Assembly (NCBI GenBank): GCA_963971575.1
Contig: OZ020624.1
Coordinates: 13,478,625 to 13,542,624 of the forward strand
Direction of reading: 5' to 3'
DNA length: 64,000 bases
From: Liopterus haemorrhoidalis
Taxonomy: Eukaryota; Arthropoda; Insecta; Coleoptera; Dytiscidae
Shown in pieces: positions 49,858-59,402 of the stretch. Every line of letters begins with the position of its first letter. The first letter of the stretch is position 1. The notes below the pieces were generated by a model. The model was given only the letters and a program-made list of their open reading frames with translations. It ran no database searches and was not told the origin of the DNA. The translations under genes and the position numbers were made by a program.

Positions 49858-52722
49858 TCATAATTCCAGTAAAGTTTTTGGAAGACTAACTGTTTTCGAG
49901 GAAAAATTGTATATATTTTTCGAGAGAAGATGTGTTTTAATTTCTTTTTTGAAAACGTTAATATTATTTACTTCTTTAATAGATGAAGGCAACTGATTGT
50001 AAAATTTACAGGCATTGTACCTGGCACCTTTTTCTGACAGAGCGAGATTTATTTTGTCCATCCTTAAGATGTCAGCCTTATGCCTTGTATTATGGGTGTG
50101 AACTGGATAATTGGTCTTAAAAAGTTGAATGTTTTTAAAAGTGAAAATTAATAATTCAAAAATATAAATGCCAGGAACAGTGAGAATTCCAAAATCTTTA
50201 AACGCAGAGCGACATGAGTCTCTATTTCTCAAATTTGCGAGAATTCTAAGAGCTCGCTTTTGTGTAACGAAAACTCTCTGGAGTTCGGGTGATTTTCCCC
50301 AGTGCATTATTCCATATTTCAATAAGGAATGAAAATTAGCTGTATATAAATTTTTAAGGACGGAATTACTGCATTTGAGGGCCATCACCCTCATTCCATA
50401 GATTGTTTTATTTAGTTTCTTACACAGTTCGTTTATATGTTCCGTCCATTTGAGGTGGGCATTGATATGTAGGCCTAGGATTTTGATCGTACTGACTACG
50501 GGTATTAATTGAATTGGTTGTACGTCGGTTTTAGATCTATCAGTTTTGAAAATAGTTACAGCTGATTTTGAATTATTAATTGTTAAATTATTTTTTTCTG
50601 TCCACGTGAGAATTGTTTTATAAATTAGTTCAATTTCGTTGTTGATATTGTCGCATTTTTTAATTTTTATTAAGAAATTATTGTCATCGGCATATGACAT
50701 CAAGTCCACCTCAAATGGAAGATTAGCTAGGCAATTAGGAAGATCATTTGTGTATAAATTAAACAAAGACGGTCCTGTTATCGAGCCTTGAGGAATTCCC
50801 ACATCTGTTACTTGGACCTCCGATAGTGATAATTTATTGTTTGCTTGAATTTTCACCGCCTGTGTTCTTCCCGACAGATACGATTTGAACCAGGCTTGAG
50901 CTTGTCCTCTAAAACCATACCTTTCCAGCTTGGCCAGCAGGATTTGGTGGTCTACACAGTCGAAAGCTTTTGAGAGATCGATAAAAACTCCTATTGCCAT
51001 GTCTCCGGTATCAATCGTTTTATATATCTTATCAACGAAGACGAACAAAGCTGTATCTATACTTTTTTGTTTGGTAAAACCATGTTGAGTGGGAGAAGAT
51101 AGGGAGTATTTATGGATGAAACTATTAACTTTATAATTTACTATAATTTCGAATATTTTGGCAAAGGGAGATAGTAGGCTGATCGGTCGATAGTTTGAAT
51201 ATACGTTTTTGTCGCCTTTCTTGAAAAGAGGCTTTATGATTGAGTGCTTTAGTGCTGAGGGAAAAATAGAGTTTTCAAAAGAAGTATTGATAATATGAGT
51301 AAGTGGGTGACATAAAATATCTTTGGATGCTTTAACAATGCTGCTGGGTATTTCATCGTGTCCCACTGAGAAGCCGGACTTAAGTTTACTAATAGCGTCA
51401 AGAGTGTCTATGTAGCAAATAGGTGAAAAATAAAATGTATTATTATGGAAAGGAATAGAGGAGTCTATATACTCCCGGTCCGTGTAAAGGTCAGTGTCCT
51501 GATTTGCATCTTTGGAAGTATTCAAAAAAAAGTTGTTAAAATTGTTCGCTATAGTTTGTGGTTCCAGTTCCTTATTAAACTCGTCAGTTATACTTAGAAA
51601 ATTATTTTTCTTTTCTTTCACTGTCGAATTTATTATTTTCCACATTGTTTTGTTCTTATTAGAGGAAGACATAATGGATGCATCATTTTTTATTTTTCTG
51701 TGTTCCGCTAGTGCTTTTATGTAGGCTGTATTAACCTCATTATAGTGATCCTTAAATATGGAAAATTTTTGTGAAAGTTCTAGAAGGTTCTTAACTTGTT
51801 GTTTTAAATTTCTTAGTTCAGGAGGCAAATTGTTAGATTTAAAATTTTGTCTGTGTTCCTTTAAGGGAAAGCATTCCATGTATATATTCCTGACAAGTGT
51901 TGCGAAGGTGTTATAAGATTTATCCGGGCAGGACTGTGCATAAACAGTGTCCCAATTACAGCAACTTAGGCGATATCTGAATTGTTCTGTATTTTTGTGA
52001 CTGAAAAATCTCTTAAAACACTTATTGTTAACTTCCTTGGGTACTTTCAGCTGTAAAGTAATGCTTTGTGCAGTGTGGTCGCCGAGTCCGTAGTTTATAA
52101 TTTCAGATGTCAGAATCCTGGTGTTAATAAAGAAATTGTCAATACAGGTTTTACTACTATTGGTGATTCTGGTAGGTTGTAGGAAGGTGATTTCTAAACC
52201 ATATGATGCCAGAATATCGTTGAATTTTCTTTTTAGTGTTGAGTCTGTCAGCTGATCAATGTTAAAATCTCCAGCAATTATCATGTATTTGGAGATGCCC
52301 TTGAGATAGTCTAGTAGGTCGCAGAAAGAAAAAAAGAAAGAATCAAAAGAGGATGAGGGTCTATAACAAACCACTAGAACAATATTACTTTTAATAAGGA
52401 AAATGGATGAACATTCAAAAACATATGGAATATTGAATCCTTCAACTTCATCTAACGGTCTTGTTCTTATGTCCGGTTTGCAGTAAATTGCAACGCCACC
52501 ATGACTATTTTTTTGGGTTCTACTGTAGCTTGCTCTCAATTCATATTGATCTAATTTCAGAAAATTTAATTGTTCATTAATTTGCCAATGTTCGCTGATA
52601 AGAAATATGTCCGGGTTATATTCTGAGAGAAAAACGTTCACCTTCTCTATTTTGCTGAATAAGCATTGTACGTTTTGATGAATAATTTTTATTTTCTTTG
52701 TGTTAAACGCACTGATTGTCAA
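49858..52722 (-). CDS. LINE B ORF2 (endonuclease + RT)
   Basis: 954 aa, intact. AP-type endonuclease: IIHQNVQC (N17), LISEHW (E44), AGDFN (D152, N154), and GLGDHTAQ (D215, H216) in place of the usual SDH. RT: HDEIPSSIVK, NYRPISLLSPFAKIFE (about 510-525), FIDLSKAFDCVDHQ (580-593), GIPQGSITGPSLF (642-654), and active site YADD (677-680). A LKYGIMHWGKS block and a C-terminal tail follow. This is the typical length for CR1/L2-group ORF2 and the best-preserved LINE ORF2 in the window. The first ATG is used; 141 nt separate it from the ORF1 stop. Confidence 0.92.
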   Translation of the reverse strand: MTISAFNTKKIKIIHQNVQCLFSKIEKVNVFLSEYNPDIFLISEHWQINEQLNFLKLDQYELRASYSRTQKNSHGGVAIYCKPDIRTRPLDEVEGFNIPYVFECSSIFLIKSNIVLVVCYRPSSSFDSFFFSFCDLLDYLKGISKYMIIAGDFNIDQLTDSTLKRKFNDILASYGLEITFLQPTRITNSSKTCIDNFFINTRILTSEIINYGLGDHTAQSITLQLKVPKEVNNKCFKRFFSHKNTEQFRYRLSCCNWDTVYAQSCPDKSYNTFATLVRNIYMECFPLKEHRQNFKSNNLPPELRNLKQQVKNLLELSQKFSIFKDHYNEVNTAYIKALAEHRKIKNDASIMSSSNKNKTMWKIINSTVKEKKNNFLSITDEFNKELEPQTIANNFNNFFLNTSKDANQDTDLYTDREYIDSSIPFHNNTFYFSPICYIDTLDAISKLKSGFSVGHDEIPSSIVKASKDILCHPLTHIINTSFENSIFPSALKHSIIKPLFKKGDKNVYSNYRPISLLSPFAKIFEIIVNYKVNSFIHKYSLSSPTQHGFTKQKSIDTALFVFVDKIYKTIDTGDMAIGVFIDLSKAFDCVDHQILLAKLERYGFRGQAQAWFKSYLSGRTQAVKIQANNKLSLSEVQVTDVGIPQGSITGPSLFNLYTNDLPNCLANLPFEVDLMSYADDNNFLIKIKKCDNINNEIELIYKTILTWTEKNNLTINNSKSAVTIFKTDRSKTDVQPIQLIPVVSTIKILGLHINAHLKWTEHINELCKKLNKTIYGMRVMALKCSNSVLKNLYTANFHSLLKYGIMHWGKSPELQRVFVTQKRALRILANLRNRDSCRSAFKDFGILTVPGIYIFELLIFTFKNIQLFKTNYPVHTHNTRHKADILRMDKINLALSEKGARYNACKFYNQLPSSIKEVNNINVFKKEIKTHLLSKNIYNFSSKTVSLPKTLLEL

Positions 52723-52863
52723 TGTAAGCCTGAGGATTACGATTGCATAAAAAAACTGAGCTACTTCTTATTATGTCAATGATTTTAAAACTGACGAATT
52801 TTTTTTGACTCATTTTTATGTGTAAACCATGTTTGGTGTAGGAATTAGAATTTAAATAGAAAT

Positions 52864-53742
52864 TTATATCGAACATATAGCAGTATGTTTATTTTCGGTC
52901 ACATCCCACAAAAGATCGTTTACATAAAAAATATCATTATTGTAATGAGGACAGTCGTATCTATAAGGGATTGTGCTGATAATGAGATTTGTGTGACTGC
53001 ATTTTTTAATCGCCTCTTTGAAATTATTACTTAAGTTTAGATACTTTGAAGGAAAATTATTTGTTCCACCAATGATCACTGCGAAGTCAGATTTAGTGAA
53101 ATTGGCTGTAAGAGTATCTAAATTTTTGATAATTTCAGTAAGCGGAGCCCCTGGCTTAAAAATGACACTTATTTCAAACTCTGGCATGGATTCTCTAAAG
53201 AAATTACTTATATTACGAGCATGGCTATCAGCAACGATTAATAATTGTTTCTCAGATGTTCCTTTGTTGTTCCTTCTAGGATTTGCGGATTTAGTTGGAC
53301 AGAAATTTTCCATTGATTGAGAGAGGGTTTGAGCTGAATAAGATATATTTATTAAATTGCTGGTTTCAGTCTGCGTGCTCGTGTGAGAAACCTTTTGCGC
53401 AGTCTGTGTTGAAGCCGTTATAACGGGTTTGGGTTTCAAATTAATTATGTCTTGTAATTCTTTAATAAAATTATTTTTCAAATTATTCTCGGCTTCTAGC
53501 ATTTTCAGGTTGGCCGTAAGGTTTTCGATTTGTTGCTCTAAGTCCATATTATGAGAATTTAGGGAGGCTATCTTATTTTGTAATTTAAGATTAATTTGTG
53601 AAAGCTCACATTTCGAGTCATCATTTTGCTCCTGTATAATTACTTCGTAACTGGTGTTCGGACTGTTCGCTAATTTCTTTACTAGTGTTTTCTTCCTGAG
53701 TGTTTGTGTGCGCGTTATTCTGCTAGTGTTATTGGTAGACAT
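52864..53742 (-). CDS. LINE B ORF1 with SGNH/GDSL esterase-like domain
   Basis: 292 aa. Basic N-terminus, a coiled coil (about 45-100), then an SGNH-hydrolase-like domain: LLIVADSHARNI (nucleophile block) and VIIGGTNNF (oxyanion block). Esterase-type ORF1 proteins are known in CR1/L2-group LINEs. The last block with the catalytic His is not in this frame. A sequence reading TKHGLHIK is found in an alternate frame just past the stop (about 52780-52850), so a one-base shift near 52885 probably truncates the protein. Confidence 0.8.
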   Translation of the reverse strand: MSTNNTSRITRTQTLRKKTLVKKLANSPNTSYEVIIQEQNDDSKCELSQINLKLQNKIASLNSHNMDLEQQIENLTANLKMLEAENNLKNNFIKELQDIINLKPKPVITASTQTAQKVSHTSTQTETSNLINISYSAQTLSQSMENFCPTKSANPRRNNKGTSEKQLLIVADSHARNISNFFRESMPEFEISVIFKPGAPLTEIIKNLDTLTANFTKSDFAVIIGGTNNFPSKYLNLSNNFKEAIKKCSHTNLIISTIPYRYDCPHYNNDIFYVNDLLWDVTENKHTAICSI

Positions 53743-54091
53743 TTGTTTAATTAATTAAATTAATGACAAAAATATATTAACATACAGAGGTAAAAGGGAT
53801 TAACTGGGACACACACTTCACCGCTAGGGACCTGTCAAGCGGGCTTTGACCAGACAAACAAGAAGGCCACGGAGAAGGTTTATGTAAAATATATAAACTT
53901 AAATTAAAAATATAAAAAAAGATAATTATAAAATATGACGTAAGTTAAAAATGTATGAATAAAATTAAAAACATATAGATAAATAAAAATAAGAACTATA
54001 AATAAGGAATAAAAAAGTTTAAAAATAAGTTCAAATATAAGAAATTAAATAAAACAAAGATAAAAAAATAAATAAAATAAATATAAAACAA

Positions 54092-54180
54092 CCTGGTCGA
54101 GATTTGAACCCACGACTTTACAAATATGACTCAAACTCAAGTTCGTGGTATCAGGCTGTTACCACTACGCTATAGTTAGT
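54092..54180 (-). ncRNA. tRNA-derived (SINE-head-like) sequence
   Basis: The minus strand has an A-box-like TAGCGTAGTGGTAACAGCCT and a B-box-like GGGTTCAAATCTCGACC about 55 nt apart. The acceptor arms do not pair, so it is not a working tRNA. It may be the head of a SINE or a tRNA pseudogene. A-rich low-complexity DNA adjoins it at 53890-54090. Confidence 0.5.
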
Positions 54181-54479
54181 ACAAGTTAATCTAAGTGCGT
54201 TAATGAAATATGATAATAATTTTATGCTGGTAACATCACCTGATTAGATGGGCAAGCAAAATGAACCTTTATGTACACACACAATATAATTAAGAAATCT
54301 CAAAAAAGGCCTTAATTTGGCTGTAACATAAAATTTTGCACACTTATCTCGACTGAAGCTATCCAGACTTGATTTAAATGGAGTAGATTTAATTTTTACA
54401 CCACTATTAATATTAGAAAATATTGAAAATTTAGAGAGCACAAAACTGCAATACCTGATCTGCTACGTCACGTATTTGA

Positions 54480-54957
54480 TGAATTTCACCAAATACAAGA
54501 TTAACTTAAATAGAACTGGGAAGCCGTTCATAAAGCAAGCAAAAATTTGGATTAAGAAATTAACAACCCCTGACTTAAATAATTTGAGTCTGAGAATTAA
54601 CATCTGAGTTAAATTTTGTGAAGTACCCCTCAATAAATAGTTTTTTTTCCTCTCTCGTTAAAATTATGTAAAACTAAATTATTTATATAATTGTTACCAA
54701 TTATTTGAAAGATCCTGTATATTCTATCTCAATTCTTTTAACTTTAATGGTGTAAGTGAATATAAACAGATACCACACACATACCAACTTGGGTATAAGT
54801 GGTGTTTCGCCCTTTTTTATAAAATTTAATATTGTTATAACTGTATAAGTGTTGGGGCTAGTCTCTAATTTATGAATATTTCATTTTTGTATTTTTTTAT
54901 GTATTTACTTATTTATTTCCTTTTTTTGTAAATAAAGAGATTTTTGAATTTGAATAT
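54480..54957 (+). other. Putative LINE A 3' UTR and tail
   Basis: Non-coding stretch ending with AATAAA (54931) and a TTTGAA-type tail, followed at 54958 by hAT sequence. It is assigned to LINE A by strand and position only. Confidence 0.45.
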
Positions 54958-55198
54958 ACAATTGAAACATTTTAGGAGTATCTTATATGTAAACATAGCG
55001 TGGTAGCGGACAGCACCAGGTAAGGAAAATTACATTTTGACTGATGTATCTCGTTCATTCCGTCATTTTGCGTGGTCCATCATTATTGAACCAGCCCTTT
55101 TTGACCACCGCGTCAATATAATTTTTTTTTTGTCAATCTCGCACATGGCCTCGTGCCTGCCCTGGCACATGGCCTCGCAAATCCTAGCGCCGGCCCGG
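54958..55198. other. hAT right arm
   Basis: Holds three subterminal copies of the CTCGCACATGG/GGCACATGGCCTCG motif and the terminal repeat ending GCCGGCCCGG. Confidence 0.65.
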
Positions 55199-55206
55199 TG
55201 GTTAGT
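55199..55206. repeat. 8-bp target-site duplication, right copy (TGGTTAGT)
   Basis: Identical to 37669-37676. Confidence 0.9.
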
Positions 55207-55895
55207 AATTATATAAAATAGAATATTGATAACTAATTTACCACACCAGACTTAGCAGTAAAATTATGGCCATAGGATCATTTACTCCAACCTATATCCA
55301 TTATAACTGTAATATTAGCTATGCCATCTTTCAATTTATTATTTACAGCAGCTATTTAGTATTCTTCTTTATGTAAGTAAACAATGTCTAATAAAATATA
55401 TAACATTAAATAACAATGTTTTTGTTAATGTAATATTCCTACCAGTTTCTTTTATGTCCATTGTCAACTGATCATGCCCCATACATTCTATAATTTTCTT
55501 TCATAGTTTATGAATGATGTAGAGGACATCATTGGAACGTTGATGGCACTAAATATAGTTTTGCTTGCAGCATATGTCTTTTCAGCCGCTGCAGAGCCCC
55601 ATACTACCCCAGTATTAACAACGGAATTTTTAAGTGTAGGATTTCCTTATATTTCCTAATTTCTCTGTTACACATGATGCACTTGATAGTCAACATACTA
55701 ATCATCCCAATTCTTTAACTAAACGAAGATAGCCAATGGTGCAAATTCTTTTATGTTCGCTCTGTAAACTAAGAGCCCAATTCAAAACATATTGTAATTA
55801 CATGACCTTATTCCCTTCAATAATATCAAGAGAATTGTCTGCAACTCTAGAAAATTGCAACTCGTGCATTTCAACGTCCCTTATGACGTCTTCTG
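55207..55895 (-). pseudogene. Mutator-like transposase fragment, N-terminal part (piece 1)
   Basis: The minus strand, 5' to 3', shows: an acceptor-like TTTCACTTTCAG near 55893, a LQYVLNWALSLQSEHKR block, NTGVVWGSAAAEKTY and INVPMMSSTSFINYE (about 55510-55610), then ITVIMDIGWSK (then a stop) and SYGHNFTAKSG (about 55240-55330), which holds the first catalytic-type Asp. The order matches the insect Mutator-like transposase domain. Stops and shifts show it is dead. The next block (AVIIGKE) is found only on the other side of the hAT unit. Confidence 0.6.
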
Positions 55896-56328
55896 AAAGT
55901 GAAATGTAAAACAAAAAATTCGTCAAACACTTCCGTAAGTGGTGCGAATTTGCTTACATAATGCTAAAGCTATGCTAATAATTATGTTAAAACTATACCT
56001 GAAAGAAGTCAGTAAATTATTTTCGCCATCCGTACTAGCTGTAGACGTTGCTACAATGTTTTTGTTGTAAACAATTCTTGAAAAAAAAAAATCTTAAAGT
56101 ACTGTACCCTTGGCTCCCAAACCGTGGGTAGCGACCCAAACTTGGATCGGAAAAGAAATATGATGGGTCGCAAGCTTTCTAGTAGTTAATATAATAAGTA
56201 TTAAGTATACATGATAGAAATAAGCGCGTGAGCGATTTTTGTGTCACGTTCACACCTCCTCGCGACAATTAAATGTTAACTCACTCACGCTGTTTTTAAT
56301 CACGCACGACGTCACGTCCTGTCACGAT

Positions 56329-56435
56329 TCAAATATTCACGGCAAGTCATGTTGTGATTATATTCACGGCGGATCACGTCTTGCTAATATTCCCGACGAG
56401 TCACGTAGTGATTATATTCACGGAGCGTGGTACAA
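56329..56435. repeat. 27-bp degenerate tandem repeat (~3.5 units)
   Basis: Units of the form ATTATATTCACGGCGGATCACGTNNTG repeat at 27-bp spacing. The small ORFs over it (56239-56457) are a by-product. Confidence 0.6.
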
Positions 56436-57298
56436 CGAAACCCGGACACAAAAATAAAAAATTACCTATATATTACAGGAGATGTTACGTCATGTTACGT
56501 CCGTCTGTTATAATAATTATATATTTTTTTGTAAAAAGTGTGCTATGCCTTTTGCTAGGCAACAGAATATTAATAGATGTAATAAATAATTAAAATTGAT
56601 TTGACATGTAAAAATAATATCTAATAAATTACAAAACTTTAATCAATTTACAACAAGGATTTATTTTTGAGTTTAAATAAGAGCTCAATAGTTGGAATCT
56701 TGTTTGTAGAAAATCAACAAAAAAAAAAACATTCACACAATTTTAAGTAGTCGTGTGAAATGCACGATTTCTAGAATAAAATAAAGAATAATCCACGTCA
56801 AAAGAAAAATCAAATATTCGTGCAGCACTCAACAGGTGATAAATCAATAAAATAATTTTATTACCACAATTTTCCTGCGTTGACGATAATAACAGAATAT
56901 TTTTCTAAATTGTCACTTGTAAAACTTGTCCATTTTGTTGTAAGTATATCTTTAAACACTGCAAATGTTCTCTTGACATCGCAGCTGGTTATAGTTGAAA
57001 GAGAAAAATATGATCGGAAATAATTGTGTTTAAAATAGGGTGGGTTGTAATCTTAATAAATATGACCTGAGAGTTGAAATATCAGGGTTTTTGCCTAAAA
57101 TGCTATCAATTTTCGTTATTAAACGGGTACTGAAATCACCGGGAATAGATTTTAATTGAAAAATTAGACAACTAAATTTATGTAAACTAGTGAGTGGTAT
57201 GTTAGAGTTTCAAAATAAGTAATTGTCAGCGGAATATCACTAAAATATCTTTCAATATATAACAAATCTGTGAATACATTAGGTTTAAGTATGACTTC

Positions 57299-58598
57299 GG
57301 GGCCATGAGATCCACTCCCACGAACGCTTTGTTGGCCTAAGCCTCAGACCCACTCCTCACAGTGAGGTCCCAGTACCTATCTTCCTGTTTTATCCTACAA
57401 CAGCTCTCCATACACAATAATCCATTTATCCGTTCACTTAATGAACTAAAAGCAAACTTTGACTCCCTAAGATTTTGCCGCAATAAACCCAAACCCTTGC
57501 TTTGCTCTCTGTACAATAATCTTCAGCCTGAAATCCGCCACATAAACAAACTTCGCACCCTCCCCTGCTATCTCATTCCTTACCACACTCAAATCATTCC
57601 CCTCCCTATTTCCATAAATATAGGCCTTGACAAAGGTAAAAGCAACCTCCAAACACACTTCCTATATATTATGCAGAAGTCCTACCCTCAGTATATTCTT
57701 ATTTATACAAACGCATCCAAATCTTCTCAATCTACCGGCTACGGCATTCATGTCCCTTCCCATAACATTAACATATCCCGAAAGCTCCCTCCAATAATGC
57801 ATATCATGTCCGCTGAGCAGTATGCTATTATGCAGGAAGGAGTTCCCTGCCATTCCAACCCTTAACCGTTCACATATATTAATCCTCACTGACTCACTAA
57901 GTTCTCTTCAAGCAATCCAGACCACAGGCATCCTCCCTAAGTCTGACCGTGTCACCCTCCGAATAAAACAACTCATTCACTCTTTCCTCGGTATCCCCGG
58001 AAACGATACTGCCGACGCCTTGGCAAACGAAGGCGCGAATCTCCTAACACCACCTACAAACTGTACCGTCAACTTCAAGCAGTTACTCCCCGCTGTTCAG
58101 AGGCTGCTAAGAATATTTTGGCAACAAGAGTACGTCTCCTCAGCGGAAGAAAAAGGGCGCTTTTACTTTTCGCTTCAACCTGTTGTACCACACCACCCTT
58201 GGTTCCAAAACCTTCCCCTCCCCAAAAAACACATTTCTACTTTTTGTCGTCTCCGCTTCAACCACATCCATTCTCCGTTCCATCTGCACCGTATCAACTT
58301 AATCCCCTCTAACTTATGCTCCTGCGGGTTACCCGCTGATATATCTTAGATCCTATTTTCCTGCCCCAACCACACTGATAAAAGTAACACCTTATACCAA
58401 CAGATAAGCAAACACTTTCCTGCCCCTCGCTGTGTTCCTAGTATACTGTCTAACCCATCCATCGAAATATGCTCCTTAATTTCTGAATTCCTAACTTCCA
58501 TTAGACTAAACCTCTAACATCCTCACACCATCCTCGTATTGCTCAGCGCTGGTGGACTGGCTTTAAGCCGAGGCCAACAAATTGAAAAGAAGAAGAAG
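57299..58598 (+). mobile_element. 5'-truncated LINE fragment with RNase H
   Basis: 1.3-kb LINE 3' end flanked by a perfect 12-bp duplication AAGTATGACTTC (57287-57298 and 58599-58610). The 3' end has a (GAA)n-like tail. It is inserted into hAT coding DNA. Confidence 0.85.
57362..58349 (+). pseudogene. LINE RNase H and C-terminal region, broken
   Basis: The first frame (57362-57865) has YILIYTNASKSSQSTGYG, an RNase HI start whose catalytic Asp reads Asn (YTN instead of YTD), then MSAEQYAI. The second frame (57822-58349) has ILILTDSLSSLQAI, then GIPGNDTADALANEGA (the 'GxxGNExAD' block, with Asp replacing Glu), and a CSCG motif near the end. A frameshift near 57835 and the loss of the RT show it is dead. 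An I-group or related RNase-H-bearing LINE is likely. Confidence 0.8.
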
Positions 58599-58810
58599 AA
58601 GTATGACTTCTTTATACATTTTAATGCACTCGGCATCATCGTCGAGTTGATATAAAAAACATTTTAGGGTGTAAAAATGTTTAGCATAAAAAGAACTTGC
58701 GTCCAGCCACGTACCCCAGCTTGTAATGATGGGTTGTGGGGGCAAGACTTTAGGTACTCCAGTTATAGATTGTTTACTGAAACTAAAGTCTTTGATATAA
58801 AGCAACTTTA

Positions 58811-59112
58811 TTTTTTGGCAGTTACCAAGTACCTATATGTTCAAACATAAAAAAAAAAAAATTTATTGCGTTTCCCGAATCATACATATTCAACCAGAAT
58901 TAAATCTCAGTTACTTATTTGGTTTAAGAAAAGTCATTGGTCAAACCTATTTTTTGTACCACATTCCTTTAATATACAATTTGTTAACAAAGTACACGAA
59001 TTTTGAGAGTATTGTCATGCATATATCAAAACTATCAAAAAAAATATTAAAACAGTCGACAGCCAAATAATTTCTCTTACTTTTCATCGTACATAAAACC
59101 AGATTTACTTTG

Positions 59113-59115
<3 letters not shown>
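58811..59115. other. No recognised feature
   Basis: AT-rich DNA between the hAT remnant and a TA repeat. The small frames on both strands have no family resemblance. Confidence 0.4.

Positions 59116-59178
<63 letters not shown>
59116..59178. repeat. TA microsatellite (left flank of G5)
   Basis: About 60 bp of (TA)n ending directly at the LTR. The matching run on the other side of the element is 63466-63484. Confidence 0.95.
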
Positions 59179-59182
<4 letters not shown>

Positions 59183-59386
59183 AACAACCCACTGATCAAT
59201 TTTGAATAGTGCGCCTACCGACTCCAGCCGGAAGGTGCCGGACAGACTCGAACGAACAAGTAACAGACAGATGTCGGTTACACAGGGACACAGAGTACCG
59301 TTTAAAAGATTCTTTGTTATAACGAATGAATTGTAATAACTTTTGTAAAATAAAACAGTGTTAATTCTTTATTGTTGTATCTGACA
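59179..59386 (+). repeat. G5 5' LTR
   Basis: 208 bp; identical to 63258-63465. Confidence 0.95.
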
Positions 59387-59388
59387 TA

Positions 59389-59402
59389 AGCAGCGGTGGG
59401 AT
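59389..59402 (+). other. G5 candidate primer-binding site
   Basis: AGCAGCGGTGGGAT lies two bases after the LTR, matching G3 (AGCAGCGGTGTGAT) at the same distance. Confidence 0.4.

Larger units (their letters stand above)
42321..53880 (-). mobile_element. LINE B (esterase-ORF1 LINE) with errantivirus in its 3' UTR
   Basis: Minus-strand LINE. The 5' leader is near 53880, then ORF1 (53742-52864), ORF2 (52722-49858), and a 3' UTR that is interrupted by the second errantivirus (42422-49779, TATA duplicated) and resumes at 42417, ending with AATAAA and an (ATT)n tail at 42335-42321. Its tail abuts LINE A coding sequence, so it inserted into LINE A. The 5' boundary is approximate. Confidence 0.75.
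38381..54957 (+). mobile_element. LINE A (Jockey/CR1 group), interrupted by LINE B
   Basis: Plus-strand LINE with ORF1 (38444-39358), a broken ORF2 (39433-42320) and, beyond LINE B, a putative 3' end with AATAAA (54931) and a TTTTTGAATTTGAAT tail (54941-54955), like the (TTGAAC)n-type tail of the LINE at 20.7 kb. The assignment of the 54.5-54.96 kb part to LINE A is inferred from strand and tail type. Confidence 0.6.
37677..55198. mobile_element. 17.5-kb hAT unit filled with nested retroelements
   Basis: The left tip CAGGGCCAGCGCTAGG and the right tip (read inward) CCGGGCCGGCGCTAGG match at 14 of 16 bases, and a perfect 8-bp TGGTTAGT duplication brackets them. Subterminal GCACATGGCCTCG motifs occur near both ends (about 37709-37740; 55141-55178), as hAT elements often have. 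No hAT transposase is visible inside, so the original was non-autonomous or its gene was lost. Almost all of its length is later insertions: LINE A, LINE B and the second errantivirus. Confidence 0.85.
56105..58810 (-). mobile_element. Fossil hAT element (ZBED-like)
   Basis: The left end near 56105 has CCCTTGGCTCCCAAACCGTGGGT and GACCCAAACTTGG/ATGGGTCGC, resembling the 'CAGTGGTTCCCAACC...GGGTCGCG' ends of hAT elements. Transposase remnants lie on the minus strand at 56870-58810. The right end is not found; the Ty3/gypsy element at 59 kb may lie near it. Confidence 0.5.
56870..58810 (-). pseudogene. hAT transposase remnant, split by a LINE
   Basis: The 5' part (58563-58805) reads PPQPIITSWGTWLDASSFY and LDDDAECIKMYKEVIL, the 'TRWGTWLxA..YY' and 'DDDAESIKKA' region of ZBED-type hAT transposases. 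After the LINE at 57299-58598 the frame continues as KPNVFTDLLYIERYFSDIPL. Farther on come KIDSILGKNPDI and the C-terminal dimerisation block ITSCDVKRTFAVFKDIL near 56990. Several stops are present. Continuity across the LINE, with one copy of its 12-bp duplication removed, supports the reading. Confidence 0.65.

Noticed and set aside
53941..53990. A TTAAAAACAT duplication marking the LINE B 5' end
   Set aside because: It matches sequence before the LINE B tail at 42320, but lies in A-rich low-complexity DNA where such matches are expected.
54244..54441. 65-aa minus-strand frame in the hAT interior
   Set aside because: Short and AT-rich, with no motif; probably chance.
56239..56593. Two overlapping small frames
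   Set aside because: Explained by the 27-bp tandem repeat.
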